Shown here piece after piece: positions 41,227-53,668 of a stretch of 64,000 nucleotides of DNA. The notes beneath the pieces were generated by a model. That model saw nothing but the letters and a program-made list of their open reading frames with translations. It was not told where the DNA came from and made no database searches. The translations under genes were made by a program, and so were the position numbers. Source of the stretch: Sordaria brevicollis (taxonomy: Eukaryota; Ascomycota; Sordariomycetes; Sordariales; Sordariaceae); the NCBI GenBank assembly GCA_033439795.1, contig JAUTDP010000009.1, positions 124,001-188,000 on the forward strand, read 5' to 3'. The first letter of the stretch is position 1; each line of letters starts with the position of its first letter.

Positions 41227-44200
41227 CTTGTTCCCTCCTTCTGATCGAGTACGGGATAATGTAAGGCGTCCCGAACCCGGGGAGAGAATAGATTGGGCGA
41301 CGTTAACCTTCCTTGGTAATCATCGGCACTTCCTCTCCATCTCGCATATTTCCAAGCCACATCCGGATTTCATGACGACAAGCAACCTTTCTCAGCACGT
41401 AGGATCCAGAGAGGAACTTTATGTCCTCGTGACATTGGGCAGCCATGACAAGCATAATGCGTGGCCACGGCTAGCGGTCCGACGGAGTGTTGACTAGACT
41501 GGAGTAGCATTTACGAGGAGTTGAATAGATTAAACGGAGGGAGGTGGATGGTAATTAGAGTTTGATGGAGCTTCCTTTCGGAATCGGTAACGGGTTAGAC
41601 TCCATATGGTAACGGGTGAGACTTTCCCTACTTACAGGTGCCAGACCGACCGCCAGACTGCAGCCCACCCAGCACAGTAAGCGAACGCGCGCCACCACAC
41701 AACCACCTATTAACGATTATATTAATTACGCAAGTACTCTGAAGCCATCACGAACCTCGCCGCCGTCACTATAGAAGCGCCAGCGCCAGCACAATCAGCG
41801 CAACAGGGCATGCAGTTGAATTGGTAAGAACCGTACCAACCGCCGCGGTAGATAGACAATTGATTGTTTTGGGGTTTTTGAATAGCTTCACGTAAAAGAG
41901 TGACATGGAGTGCGTGCGTGCGCGCCAGCGTTGTGTGCAGTGCAGTGCCCAGTATGTGGTGGCGCGCGCTCGCTTACTGTGTTGGGGGTGGGTTGCAGTC
42001 TGGCGGTCGGTCTGGCACTTGTAAGTAGGGAAAGTCTCACCCGTTACCATATGGAGTCTCGCTGGTTACCGATTCCGGCTTCCTTTCCAGGAATCAGTAG
42101 TGGAGGAGTTGCATGGAAGGTAGGGGTAAGGGGTCAAAACACCACCGAGGATGGCCGATTGGGTTATGCGAGAGATGATCGCACTCTTCGAGGAGTGGCC
42201 GACTGTATATGATGCATCACATCGTTGAGAACGGCGTCTGCCCGGCGTCGTGGGCTACGGGGAAAGAATATGGGGTTGGCTGATTCGCGGTGACACGGCA
42301 CTGATGAGACACGCTTGGAAGATTATATTGGATATGGGATATCGAGTCGCCAGACCCAATGGTATGGCCCAGGTTATTCAGGATAAAAGAGATCGATAGA
42401 TTGGGGGGCGGGCCGTCATGGGCAAGACAGGAAATCGTCGGTAGAAGAAGATGGCTGGCAGGTATCGAAGCTAAGTGAGAGCGGAGCGTCCACGGCAATC
42501 ATTTTCCGTTGTCAGTATGGCAGATTATTTGAATCTGAGGGATTGTGTGTATCGTCTTTTCATAGCCTTGATCCTAATCGGGTGAAGCTGAGGAGTGATG
42601 GCTCAATGATGACGGTCGAGGATGCTTACTCGACACTCCTCAAGATGACAGCCACATCCGGAGATGAAACACTGGATCACGAAGCGAACCAAGTTGCGGA
42701 ATACCGGGTAACAGTCCCTCGACCGCAGTGTTGATCACTTGCTCCTGAGGTGTGATGTGACAACGATATTCTCCCGTCCCGGAGGAGGATGACCGACGTT
42801 GACAAGACCCGATATGGAATCGGAGGAGGTTTGCTTGGCAGATGGTTGTTTGGGAATCTCATACCCTAAACGACTGTAGTGGCTCGTGCGTTTCGCACTT
42901 TCGGTCCACTTTTTCACGCACATTCACGCCAAGGCCAGATGTCCCTTGCCTTCTTGGCACTTGGACAGGGGCCCTTTGACAGCTGCGCGGAGGCTCTTGT
43001 CAGGGGTCAATCTCGGGAAGAGCCGATTCGCGCTGTCCGTCATCATCCACAATCAACAACAACACTGTCGTCGACAATCTTGTGTTGAATGGTTTCTTCG
43101 CAATGTTTTGACAGCGATGTGCGAACCAGTGATAATATCTTTTGCTATACCTTCACGAGATGCTTTTATGTTTGATTCGTGGCTCTTTCTATCGGCTCAC
43201 CCAGTTCTCAACTTTCCATCCATCTTAAGTGTGATGACGCTCTGGCTGGTTTCCGAGTTGGTCACGACCTGTCTCAGGAAATACCCCCAGTATCTGCAAA
43301 AAGTCGTTAGTTAACTTGACCTTTTCCTTCCCTGGTTGCTCACTCTCTTCTGACTATGATTCTACTGGGAACCGAGACGGGCGGATAGTTGCACATAGCA
43401 TGGTTTGAGGTTTCAGAAAGGCGAAACAACCAGGAAGGCTTGTGGTGTTGTTTGCATTCCAGCGGTTTGCTTGTGTTTCCTCCCAACGATCGTTCTTCAA
43501 ACCGGCCAGTGCTGGAATGGGAATGCTTCTCTGGCCTTTGGTCGTGTTGGTGGGGGATTCTTCCATGAAATCGTGGCCGGCCACTCAACCATCGCGTCGA
43601 CAATAAAAAAGGTTCTGTTCACTTCAGTTCTCCTGCTCTCTCGCCGCATTCGTTCTCCCTCTCCGTGCTTCTCTTTGGCTATTCCTTGCTGCCCCCCGTG
43701 GCGTTGGGAAGACGAGATCGAACGATGGATTCAGACCTGTGTCATAGATGATCAACTCCGTACACTGTCAAGACCGACTGGGAAGGGACGAACGGCTCTT
43801 GTGCGACTACTCGCCAGTTACACGCTAATACCACCAACACCCAGTGAAGGTTTCCTCTCCTTGGTGGTGCAGGCTCGCAATCTTCCCCTTTACCATTCAA
43901 CATTGACCCTTCACTTCAAGTTCGGTTGGACGGGATCCATCGCTGAGTGAAGTGGACGTGAAAGGTGCAACTCCCTCCCGCCAGGTCCGTGTTGCGACAC
44001 CCAACCCTCGCTCCTTCCCTTCCACGTCCCCCCCTCTCCTACCAATTTGAAATTTCAGTCGAATGCAAGCGAAAATTCACGAACTGACATTCACATCCAG
44101 TCACTGCATCTCAAGAGCAAAAATAAGGAAGGAACGCTTCGCCAAGAAGTCTAGAATTTTGAAACAGTCTTCAAGGTACGTCACGACCCCGATATCGTCG

Positions 44201-44668
44201 CAAATCTGGAACCTGTTCGGACCCGGACTCGTCCTCCCAAATATCCACGGCCACTCACCAGATCCTGCCTGGAACCTATCTCTACCGACCGCCAGACATC
44301 AACTTACGGAACGAGGAGCTTGTCAAAGTCTGGTGTTTCTTCCCACATCACACCTGGACTTGTTACCGTCGCTACGTTACCGCGAGCCACCGACTGTTTT
44401 GACATTGGTATCGCTCCATGCTGACCAGCAAGGTGATATTGTAGAGACGAAAAGGTAAGCAGACAGCGCCCGTCATCCCCTGACCCAGTGTGACTCCTCT
44501 TGCGACTCCGAAGCGGTCGTTTGCGACCCACGTCAGCAATTTTTGGTCAATTCTGACTTGCGCATCCGCCTTTCCACCGGATTCTACCATTGATGAGGCC
44601 ATAGAGGATCGTGGATTTTCCAACTGACCAGGACCAGGAATAGGACATTACACCAGAGTATCCGTACC
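41227..44668. other. Long intergenic region containing the MITE
   Basis: Outside the MITE no gene is supported between the AA9 gene and the membrane protein gene at 44669. Open frames up to 181 codons (43405-43950) lack a domain and splice support. Confidence 0.5.
41579..42077. mobile_element. MULE-like MITE with long terminal inverted repeats
   Basis: A 499-bp non-coding element. Left arm 41579 to about 41699 and right arm about 41955 to 42077 are inverted copies of about 120 bp, starting and ending with CGGAATCGGTAAC. The element is flanked on both sides by GCTTCCTTT (41570-41578 and 42078-42086), a 9-bp direct repeat fitting target-site duplication by Mutator-like elements. Arms differ at a few sites, several of them C/T or G/A transitions (for example ACAGGTG versus ACAAGTG, TGCAGCC versus TGCAACC). 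The interior (about 255 bp) has no transposase, so it must be mobilised in trans. It lies about 0.45 kb upstream of the AA9 gene start. Confidence 0.85.
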
Positions 44669-45697
44669 ATGGCATCAGAAGGCCAAAACGCCGGGCCGAG
44701 CGACCAACCGGCTTCGGGAGCTCGCCCGCCGTTGAATTCGCAGCAAAGCCAGAACCTTAAATCCTACGGTCAGGACTACCAATTTGCCGAGACATGGGCC
44801 AACCCCCCTCCTGAGTTCGTCGTTAGCAGCGGTGCCGCCAACAATGACAATAACCCCGGCTTGCTGGAGGAGGCGCATCCCAACGGCGGCGGCAATGGAG
44901 GGGCGGCCAACCTTGCAAGCATTGGCGGAAGTTTTAAGACCAAGGAATCGCAGCAAACTGCCGACGAGCCGCCCGAGGTTATCTGGGTCCCGCCCAGCGA
45001 CAAGCCCTGGTACAAGAGAAGCAAGAAGCTATGGTTGATGATTGCCGGTATTTCCACCTTGGGCATCATCGCCGTCATTCTGGCCATCCTAGGAGCCTTG
45101 GGAATGCTTAGTGGCCACCACAACAACAAGTCTGTCCTCCAAACCAGTGATCCATATCCATCAGGAACGTCCACATCACTAACATCAACAAGTACATCTG
45201 CTGAGTCTGAGGCCTCTGCTACCTCTTCGATCGACTCCTCCTCATCGGCTACCGGAACCTCAACTTCGTCCGCCTCCAAGCCCACTTCAACCGTAAGTCT
45301 ATATCCCGCCGCCTCATCAGTTCTTCTAGTCAACAGCTAACAAATCGGTATGTAGAACCTAGCCAAACAATGCACCGACAGCAGCACCTTCATCGAACAC
45401 GTCACCTGGATAGGAACCGAGGTCGGCGGTTACGAGACCACCTATGACTCTGCCAAATCCGCCGAGGAGTGCTGCACCAAATGCTTCAGCGGCGACCCGA
45501 ACTGCGCCGGCTGGCAGTACGACGGTGAAAACAAATTCACGCCCTGCACCAAGGTCATGGTCACCAAGAACGAGGGAAACTCCGACAAACAGTGTCCCAA
45601 GGGCAAGGCAGCCACGACCTTCTTCTCCCAGAACCCCGACAAGAAGGCCTTGGGCGGTGCTGGACCGTGCAGTGAAGACGCCCAGATTCAGCGTTAG
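44669..45697 (+). CDS. Single-pass membrane protein with Cys-rich extracellular domain
   Basis: Proposed join(44669..45292,45356..45697), 321 aa, with a 63-bp intron (GTAAGT/TGTAG, phase 0). Layout: a hydrophilic N-terminal part of about 120 residues; a membrane helix (LWLMIAGISTLGIIAVILAILGALGML); a Ser/Thr-rich, probably O-glycosylated stalk of about 70 residues; and a Cys-rich C-terminal domain (AEECCTKCFSGDPNCAGWQYD, then CTKVMV and CPKG) that resembles PAN/apple-like wall-protein domains. The topology predicts a cell-wall-facing C-terminus, as in fungal wall sensors. The start context ACCATGG is good. Function unknown; the intron is supported by continuation into a consistent Cys-rich domain. 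Confidence 0.82.
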
Positions 45698-46959
45698 AAC
45701 GACTAGGATTTTGGCCAGCAGCACAGCACTGGTGTCGAATACACCTCCTCCATATTCCAAGAGCTTCATATCCCGTTGCCGGGTGCCATACCGGTCGGGG
45801 GCATCGGAAATCCGGATAATATGAGCTGGTTCTCACTCATCACTCACCGACGACGACGGTGATCATGATCTGTTGGAAGGACAGTGTAACTGCACAGAAC
45901 GTGAATCCAATGAAGAGATACTGGAACTATGAGGAGAATTACTTGCTTTTCTTGTTCTTTTTCCATTTTTCATATGTCTGTTTTTGAGAGTTCGTCAAGG
46001 GGAGAAAAAAGCGGTCATGTATGATTTGTTGCATTTCACACACACAACACATGGGAAGTTTGGTAGAAAGACGGATACCCCGGGATACCCGAGAAGAATG
46101 GGAATCAGCGTTGAAGGGAAATTGGAGGAGAGTTTTCAAAGATACTTGGCGCTAGTATTTCCCAAGAGTTTATCTGCTACTTGAAGAATTCCTACTTGCA
46201 CCAAGTATCTGAGGAATATGGGATATTTGCCTCTGAACCGGGCGGAGGATAACTGTCGTTACAGGGTAGCTAAGAAGCGTAATGACAAGCGAATGGAAGA
46301 TTGAAGATAGTCAAAGGTCCTGGGGCCATCTCCGTGCAGTGGTTTCCAAGGCCATTTGATAGCACGGTTCGTCCCACAGTAAAAGAGCGATCTTACGGTG
46401 TATCAATATTTCAAAGATCTTGATATGCGATTTTGTATTTGTTGATACGGCAGTTCGATTCGGATGCTGTCGGTTCCCAAACACACAAGTCATTCAAATC
46501 GGAACAAGGGGCAGTGTTCTTTTGTAACTCATCAAGTGATCAAGGTCCGGATAGTTCGGAGTGGTCCTCTTCCTCTACACTAAGGATTACTAAGCCACCT
46601 AGCTAAGAGACAACGCGGTAACAGATTGTATAGTTATGATTATAAGCACATCGTGATATTCATCATTGTGATAAACAAGATCGGAATCACATAGAATCAA
46701 GCAGCATACCATGCTGCTCACTCCTCGAAACTCTCCCGTTACTACCATATATAACTTGCTTCTCTCACCGGTAACTCCAACAATAACAAGTTTAAATGGC
46801 CATCTCGCACAATGCATTTCACAGTCATTACAGTCAAAAGCTAAGTCTAATCATCTCAAAGTCTCCATGTATAGCTTTTGTATCTTTTTCCATCCCATCC
46901 CGTGTTTTTTCTTCACCCAAACACCCCCCTTGCAAACATTCCATACCACCCACCACCAC
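45698..46959. other. Intergenic region between converging genes
   Basis: 3' flanks of the membrane protein gene (+) and the PDH E1 beta gene (-). No gene or repeat recognised. Confidence 0.5.
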
Positions 46960-48346
46960 TTAGATAAGCTTGAGAAGCTTGGCAGCGTGGTTCTCAATAA
47001 GAGCCTCAGTAGGGAAGGACATCTCCTCGAGCTTCTGGGCGTAGGGGGTAGGGACATCGGCACCGGTGACACGCTGGGGAGGAGCATCAAGGTAATCGAA
47101 GCCGTACTCGACAGCGAGGGCAACGATCTCGGCACCAACACCATAGGCGGGGAAGCCGGACTCGACGGTCATGAGACGGTGGGTCTTCTTGATGGAGGCG
47201 ATGATGGCGTCCAAGTCAATGGGCTTGATGGAGCGGAGGTTGAGAACCTCAACCTCGACGCCGTACTTCTTCTTGAGGGCCTCGGCGGCGACGATGGACT
47301 GGCCGACGCAGCGCGACATGGTCACGATGGTCAGGTCCTTGCCGGCGCGCTCAACCTTGGCCTTGCCGATGGGGATCACGAAGTCGTCCTTCTGGGCGGC
47401 CTCGGACATAGGGAAGACCTGGCCGTACATGAGCTCGTTCTCGAGAACGACGACGGGGTTGGGGTCGCGGATGGCGGCCTTGAGAAGACCCTTGGCGTCC
47501 TCGGCGGACCAGGGGGAGACGACCTTGAGGCCGGGGACGGAGCCGTACCAGGCGCTGTAGTCTTGCGAGTGCTGGGCGGCGACACCGGCGGCGAAACCGT
47601 TGGGGCCGCGGAAGGTGATGTTGCAGGGCTGGATACCACCGGACATGTAGAGAGTCTTGGCGGCGGAGTTGACGATGTGGTCGATAGCCTGCATGGCGAA
47701 GTTGAAGGTCATGAACTCGCACTAGGAAGACGGTAGCATGGTTAGCCTGTGTGTTTCTCTACTACATGTTTGCTGTTCTGTTTCTTTGCTGTTGTCGTCC
47801 GTTCCGTCCTGGCGCGTATGTAGTCGCAAACCCCGTAGGGCTGAAGCGATATGTCGTAGGGCTACAGCTTGGGACGAACCAAGCCTCTAGTGGGCAGGGA
47901 AGCGCGGGTTTCGAGTCATGTAGATCCAGTGCGTCATGATGGGTCCATGTCTTTTAGAAGCTACTTACCACGGGGTGAAGACCGCTGAGGGCAGCACCGA
48001 CGGCGAGACCGGTGAAGCCCATCTCGGTGATGGGTGTGTCGATAACACGCTTGTCGCCGAAACGATCTAGTAGGCCCTTGGTGACCTTGTATGCGCCATT
48101 GTACTGAGCAACCTCCTCACCCATGACAAAGACCTTGGGGTTGGCCTCGAGCTCCTCGGCCAAGGCCTCGTTCAGGGCATCGCGGACGGTGTAGTCCTTG
48201 GTTCCGGAGGGGGCATCGGCGTAGGTGCGTTTTTGGAGACCGGCCACGGAGGCGGGCTTGAAGAAGAACGGAGCGGCAGGACGGGCAACCTGGACACGCG
48301 AGGCCGTGGCAGCCAGGCGGACTGCGGGTCGGAGATAGCGCGACAT
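46960..48346 (-). CDS. pdb1: Pyruvate dehydrogenase E1 component subunit beta, mitochondrial
   Basis: Proposed complement(join(46960..47721,47969..48346)), 379 aa with a 247-bp intron (GTAAGT/ACTAG... CTAG, phase 0). Forms the alpha2-beta2 E1 of the pyruvate dehydrogenase complex in the matrix, decarboxylating pyruvate with thiamine pyrophosphate. The Arg/Ala-rich N-terminus ([23 protein letters not shown]) is a mitochondrial presequence ending before KRTYADA. Family motifs include [86 protein letters not shown] and DVPTPYAQ. Length equals that of fungal orthologues. The long open frame on the opposite strand is a codon-bias shadow. Confidence 0.96.
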
Positions 48347-50150
48347 GGCTCTGGGTGCTTGGTTGTTCGTGGGTTGGAGAAAATATGGAGAAAAAGAGGG
48401 TGTCCCGACTCAGGTCAGAAATGATGCAGTGCACTGACTAGCCAACAGTGCGGAGTAAATGGAATGAAGGGGTTTGAGGGTTTGGGTATGACGGGTCGCC
48501 GATATGGTTCTTCCTGCCGTCTGATATCGACAGCAACTCGTTTTTGGAAGGGAAGGTGAGGTGAGGACGGGGGAAGAAAGGCAACTTTGCTGGGAGACTG
48601 TTGAGAGCAAAGTGTCAGGTTGGGGATGATGATGATCAGAAAAGCAAGCGCAGCTTTTGCCAGAGAGCGGGAGGGATTTTTTTGGGCCTTGCGGCTTGCA
48701 CCATCCGGCCATCAAAAGATAGGGAGCTTGGATCCAGCATTTCTCGTTACGCCGCACTCGAGCTTTTTCTCACAGCTGGAACGTTGAACCCCAACGCTTC
48801 CTCCGCGCTAGCTTGCAAAGGGCCTAGCCAAAGGGTCATCCATGACAGTTTTCCAGGTGTTCCGTCTCTTCAATTGGCTCAATACACCCTGGCCGCCTTG
48901 ACGACAAGCCCTGGCCCACCGCAATGACAGCTGCGGAGGCAATCGATTTTGGAGAGACAACCCTGCAACGCCGCGAACTCCTCACGATGCCACTTCGCTC
49001 ACGATAAGCAAAGCTCGCCTAGCTCATAAGCAATGGGCATCGCCGGTTGGCATCGGAGCATTTTCAGGGTTGGGCAGAGTGTGTATAAAGGAATGGTGAT
49101 TGCCATCTTCCGCCATTATCCGGGGCTTCCTTCCAAGCTCCGATACCGTCAATGGTGAAGGAGGAACCTGTCCACAAAGGATGGTGATTCCCATACGAGA
49201 ACATCGACAACTGTTTGCCTCGTCGTCGTGGATCTGACGGCGTCGAGAGTGGATTTCTGCCCCTCCTCCTCCAACACACCCCTGCCAAGTTTGTTAGTGC
49301 GAGACCTGTCCAGGTCGTCATAGCATGAAGGATCCCGAATATCAGCTTGGTGAACCTCACGTCAATATATAAAGACATGGAATCGAGCGAGCTGGCAGTG
49401 CTCGCGTTCAACGCCCGGTTGAATTTTTATGGTACTTCACACACAGAGGCGCTAGAGTGCCCGCGCTCTCTCTCCGCCGTCCCACGGTTGGAGAAGGTCC
49501 GAATCCCAAGAACCTGTCTAACACGCTACTATAACCAATACAGCAAAGTCCGTTGGGGCAAACAACGCGCCGAAGCTGCGCCGCAGACGAACAGGAACAC
49601 CTGGAACACGACGAGCGACTGAAGAATGAGCCGCCGGAGTCGGTGTCACACAAATGCTACCGTGTCACCCACCGTCCGGACTTCGGTGTTGCGTCTTGGC
49701 TGTGAAACGATTGAACGCGATATAAAAATCAACAACAACCAAACAACAAACACGGTAATCAAAAAGGAACCAATTTGAATTATTCGAAAAAGACGTGGTG
49801 GTCAGAGTATATTAGGCCTTCATTCATACAGGTCATTGTACACGACGTCGTAAACTACCTAGCCAACTCTTTCAAAACGTCCGACATCTTCTTGCTGGCT
49901 CGTTCTTCTTGCTCCAGCCAATCTAACTCTTTATTCGAACAAAAATCCCGGTCTGACCGGCAATTATTGATTAAATCAGCTTGTAAATGCAATAGTTTGT
50001 TTGCCGTCCCTCCCAGTGTCATTATTTTTTATCCGCTTCATGATGACCCTAGATGTGTGTAAACCCTATATCCCCGCCGCCTGGAAAAAATGTACAAAGA
50101 AATGGAAAAAGAAGATTATATGGGGTATCTTTTGAGAGAAGCACACAGCT
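48347..50150. other. Intergenic region
   Basis: Promoter of the PDH gene at the left and 3' flank of the sterol methyltransferase gene at the right. No supported gene in between. Confidence 0.5.
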
Positions 50151-51375
50151 TTAGTTGAGGGGCTTCTTGCCAACCATGAGGTACATGGGGGTGAAGAGGT
50201 TCTTCTTGGCGCCAGCGACGAGACCATCGGCACCGCGGGCGAGCGCATCGGCAGTCTTCTTGGTGCCCTTGGGGGCAAGGCCGATGGTCTCGAGAACACC
50301 GGCGAAACCGTGGAGGATGCGGCGGGCGGTGTGGGTCATGCGGACGACGGTGAAGAAGTCGAGGTAGCTCTGCATGTAGCCGAGCTCACCGGCAATGGGC
50401 CAGTACCAGGGCATGGGGTCGTTGCGGTCAGCAAGATCCTCGTGGTGGAGGAGCTCGAAACCAACGTTCTTCATGGCGGCGAGACCCTCACTGATGGGCA
50501 CCATGTTGGAGATACCGTTGCCGACCTCGATGGCAAGACGAATGTCACGGTGCTCAACGTTGTCGTTGTCGTAGTTGTCGGTCATGAGCCACTCGTAGAC
50601 ACCAAAGACACCACCGGGCTTGAGGACACGGTAGATCTCGCCGTAGACACCCTCGAGCTTGGGAGCATGGACGGTGGCCTCAATGGCGTAGACGGCATCG
50701 AAGGAGTTGTCGGGGAAGGACATCTGCATGAAGTCGCCCTTAACGAACTTGAGCTGACCAGAAAGGCCGTCGCGAACAGCGTAGTGGGTGGCGCGGTCGA
50801 TCTGGTAGTCGTTGTTGTTGAGGCCGGTGATGTGGGCATCGGTGAACTTGGCGATTTCGCGCGCAGGGCCACCGACACCGCAGCCAACATCGAGAACCTT
50901 CATGCCCTTCTTGATGCCGATCTGGGAAGCGAGGTAGTGCTCGTGGCGGGCAATAGCCTGGTAGAATGGCTCGCCGGGGGAGAAACGGCAGAAGTGGAAG
51001 CACTGGCCCCAGCCATACTCGTAAATATCGGTCGCGAGGTTGTAGTAGCTGCAAGGAACAAATTGTCAGACTCCATGTCTTCGCACCAGACAAGAAAGAT
51101 GGCGTAGCGGTAGGAGAGAGAACTTACTGCCTGGTCAAGGTCGCGTACTCCTTAGTACGGGCCTCGCGATCGGCCTGGGTCTCGCCCTCGGCAGTCTTGT
51201 TGTCAAAGTGCTTAAAGTACTCGTCAACGGCAATCTGCTGAGCCTCGGTGTTCTTCTTCAAGAGAGCAGCGACACCACCGGCAGCCTTAGCGGACTCGCC
51301 GTGCATGACCTTCTTGAACTCAGCATCACGCTGGTGGTCCTCCTTCTCGAGGGCAACAACTGGGGCGGAAGGCAT
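50151..51375 (-). CDS. erg-4: Sterol 24-C-methyltransferase (ERG6 homologue)
   Basis: Proposed complement(join(50151..51048,51128..51375)), 381 aa with a 79-bp intron (GTAAGT/TGCAG). Transfers a methyl group from S-adenosylmethionine to C-24 of zymosterol in ergosterol synthesis, at the ER and lipid droplets. The SAM-binding motif VLDVGCGVGGPAREIA and the sterol-binding YEYGWG are intact; the intron falls within TRHYYNLATD, just before YEYGWG. Other family landmarks are GLNNNDYQI, GDFMQMSFPDNSFDAVYAIEATVHAP and YEWLMTD. Codon use is strongly biased, as in highly expressed Neurospora genes. Start at MPSAPVV; a longer in-frame start at 51498 is less likely. It shares an 856-bp divergent upstream region with slt11. 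Confidence 0.96.
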
Positions 51376-52231
51376 TGTGGGCGGTGGTTGTGTGGTGTTG
51401 AAACGGGGAAGAAATGTGGAGGAAGGCGGAGAAGATCTCGCAAGCTTGTTGAATGAGGGAACGAAGAGAAGAAGAGATGGGATAGCACGAACAAACAAGA
51501 AGACAAGAAGACGTTGCGGTCAGTCGGGATCCTCCATATAAACAAAAAAATAATGAACCCCGGACCCCTTTCCTCCTCCCACTCCTCGTGCTCGCTGGCA
51601 CCTTGCAATTACCCCTGGATGATAGTTATGCCAGGGTGTACAACGATAGCATGCGATAGCTGCTGTAGTCGGTCCAAAATAGGCGAATCCGCATCGTCAA
51701 TTGGCCCGAGCGCCCCACAAAAGCTCTTCAGCCAATCTGAAAGATCCACCCCCTTTTCAACTTTCGGGTTTAACCGTCGTGACCGTGAAACTTGGCGCCA
51801 GCGAATTGGGCGAAGAAGCACTCGAAACATGCGAACTCGAACTCGAAATCCACGTGAAAGCTCATTCAACTTGGACGGTCTCGCCCCTCGCGTCCGTGCA
51901 CGCCAAATCCCGAATACGAATACCAACCCGATTCCGAGCGGTGGGAGAGACTCGGGTAGCTGGGCCACAATTCAGTTTCGGTACGGTATCTGTAACAAGC
52001 GTCACAGAAGACGTGGCGTAAATTACGCCACATCCACCGATAAGAGTTCTCAGCGGATAACGAACGTCAGGACCAGGGCCCGAACTTAAGCAGGTCACCT
52101 TTCGTTGAACCAACAGAAATCGCGACGGTTCAAAAGTTCATCATCATCACTGCGCGCACCGGCATTCGCGTCACCATCCAACTTTTCAACGCGTGATCAA
52201 TCCCACACAGATCTTGCATCAAGCCCCCGAG
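51376..52231. promoter_or_regulatory. Divergent upstream region of erg-4 and slt11
   Basis: 856 bp between divergently oriented starts. Contains GAACTCGAA short repeats at 51835-51850 and a CGAA-rich part. Functional elements not identified. Confidence 0.4.
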
Positions 52232-53386
52232 ATGCCGCCACAAATCAAAGCCGATCTCAATCGCTCCGGTTGGGAGTCGACCGACTTCCCCTCCGTTTGC
52301 GAAAACTGCCTACCCGAGAACCCTTACGTCAAGATGCTCAAGGAAGACTACGGCGCTGAATGCAAGCTCTGCACCCGTCCATTTACCGTCTTCAGCTGGG
52401 CCGCCGACCGCGCCCACGCCCGAAAGAAGCGCACCAACATCTGCCTTACCTGCGCCCGCCTCAAGAACGCCTGCCAATGCTGCATCCTCGATCTACAGTT
52501 CGGTCTGCCCATCATCATCAGAGACAAGGCCCTTGAGCTCGTAGCCCCCGGTCCCCAAAGCGAAATCAACCGCGAGTACTTTGCGCAAAACAACGAGCGC
52601 GCGATCGAAGAGGGACGAGCTGGCGTGGAGGAGTACGAAAAGGCGGACGAGAAGGCGAGAGAGCTGCTTCGGAGGCTCGCGCAAAGTAAGCCATACTTCA
52701 GGAAGGGCAAAGAGGTCGACGAGGAGGGAAACCCTGTTGGAGGATCATCAAGCGGCGCTGGAAGGCCAACGGGAGGCAACCCAGCTGTGGGAGCTGGTGT
52801 TGGTGGAGCTGGTCCAATTCGCACAAGGGACTCCAGGGCGGCCGCAGCTGCTGGCGCCAGGCCAGGTGGACGAAGGCCCAACGCAGCCCCGGCGCCTCCC
52901 CCTGGACCCAAGGACTGGCTGCCACCGGCTGATAAGGGCATCATGTCCCTCTTCGTCACCGGTATTGAGGACGATTTACCCGAGTTCAAGATCCGCGACT
53001 TCTTCAAGACGTTCGGAAAGATTAAGTCGCTGGTTGTGTCACACATGTCGCATGCCGCCTTTGTCAATTACGAGACTCGTGAGGCTGCTGAGAAGGCTTC
53101 CGCGGAGTGCAAGGGCCGCGCGGTCATTGCTGGATGCCCATTGAGGGTTAGATGGAGCGTACCCAAGGCGCTGGGAAACATGAACAAGGAACAACGTTCG
53201 GAGATGCTACGAGATGGTCGGTCGGCCTTTGGAGGCGGTCAGAAGACAGGCGGCCAAAAGGCGATTGCGGGAGGAAGTGCCCAGGGAGGCGCATCAGGAG
53301 CGCAGAAAGAGGATGTGTCCAACCTCACTATCGCAGCACCGCCCGGTGCGGCCGACGTACAGTACGCCAGTCTCTCTGGAAACTAG
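52232..53386 (+). CDS. slt11: Pre-mRNA-splicing factor Slt11 (Ecm2/RBM22 family)
   Basis: Intronless, 384 aa from MPPQIKADL. Component of the NineTeen-related complex that contacts U6 and the intron near the active site of the spliceosome. The N-terminus has the family's zinc-binding region: CENC, then ECKLCTRPFTVFSW, then CLTCARLKNACQCCILDLQFGLPI. A charged helical region (YEKADEKARELLRRLAQSKPYF) leads to a Gly/Ala-rich linker. An RRM follows at about residues 235-315 (SLFVTGIEDDLPEFKIRDFF, SLVVSHMSHAAFVNYETREAA, LRVRWSVPK), and the tail is Gly-rich. An in-frame ATG 39 bp upstream exists, but the family normally begins at this point. Confidence 0.95.
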   Translation: MPPQIKADLNRSGWESTDFPSVCENCLPENPYVKMLKEDYGAECKLCTRPFTVFSWAADRAHARKKRTNICLTCARLKNACQCCILDLQFGLPIIIRDKALELVAPGPQSEINREYFAQNNERAIEEGRAGVEEYEKADEKARELLRRLAQSKPYFRKGKEVDEEGNPVGGSSSGAGRPTGGNPAVGAGVGGAGPIRTRDSRAAAAAGARPGGRRPNAAPAPPPGPKDWLPPADKGIMSLFVTGIEDDLPEFKIRDFFKTFGKIKSLVVSHMSHAAFVNYETREAAEKASAECKGRAVIAGCPLRVRWSVPKALGNMNKEQRSEMLRDGRSAFGGGQKTGGQKAIAGGSAQGGASGAQKEDVSNLTIAAPPGAADVQYASLSGN

Positions 53387-53668
53387 ACGGGGACATAAGA
53401 TTGAAAAGTGCTTGTTATTCATGGTATTGCAAGGCGTTCGGAGGTTATTGTAATTTGGCGGTCTGGGCTCAGGTTATGACGGATACATTTTGCATTTCCT
53501 AGTATCGCATGGTCTCTTCCAGTATTTGTCTACATTGAGGGGTATCATAGATGATTTATACATATACACGGACAACAGTACTGTCCTGTTGTTCCATTAC
53601 GTTCTCACGTTCTCGACTTTCCAAAAATCGTCCCTTGTTCTCTTCCAATCGTGTCCTTGTATTCTCGC

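Noticed and set aside
43405..43950. 181-codon plus-strand frame in the long gap
   Set aside because: No domain, composition like non-coding DNA, overlapped by minus-strand frames.
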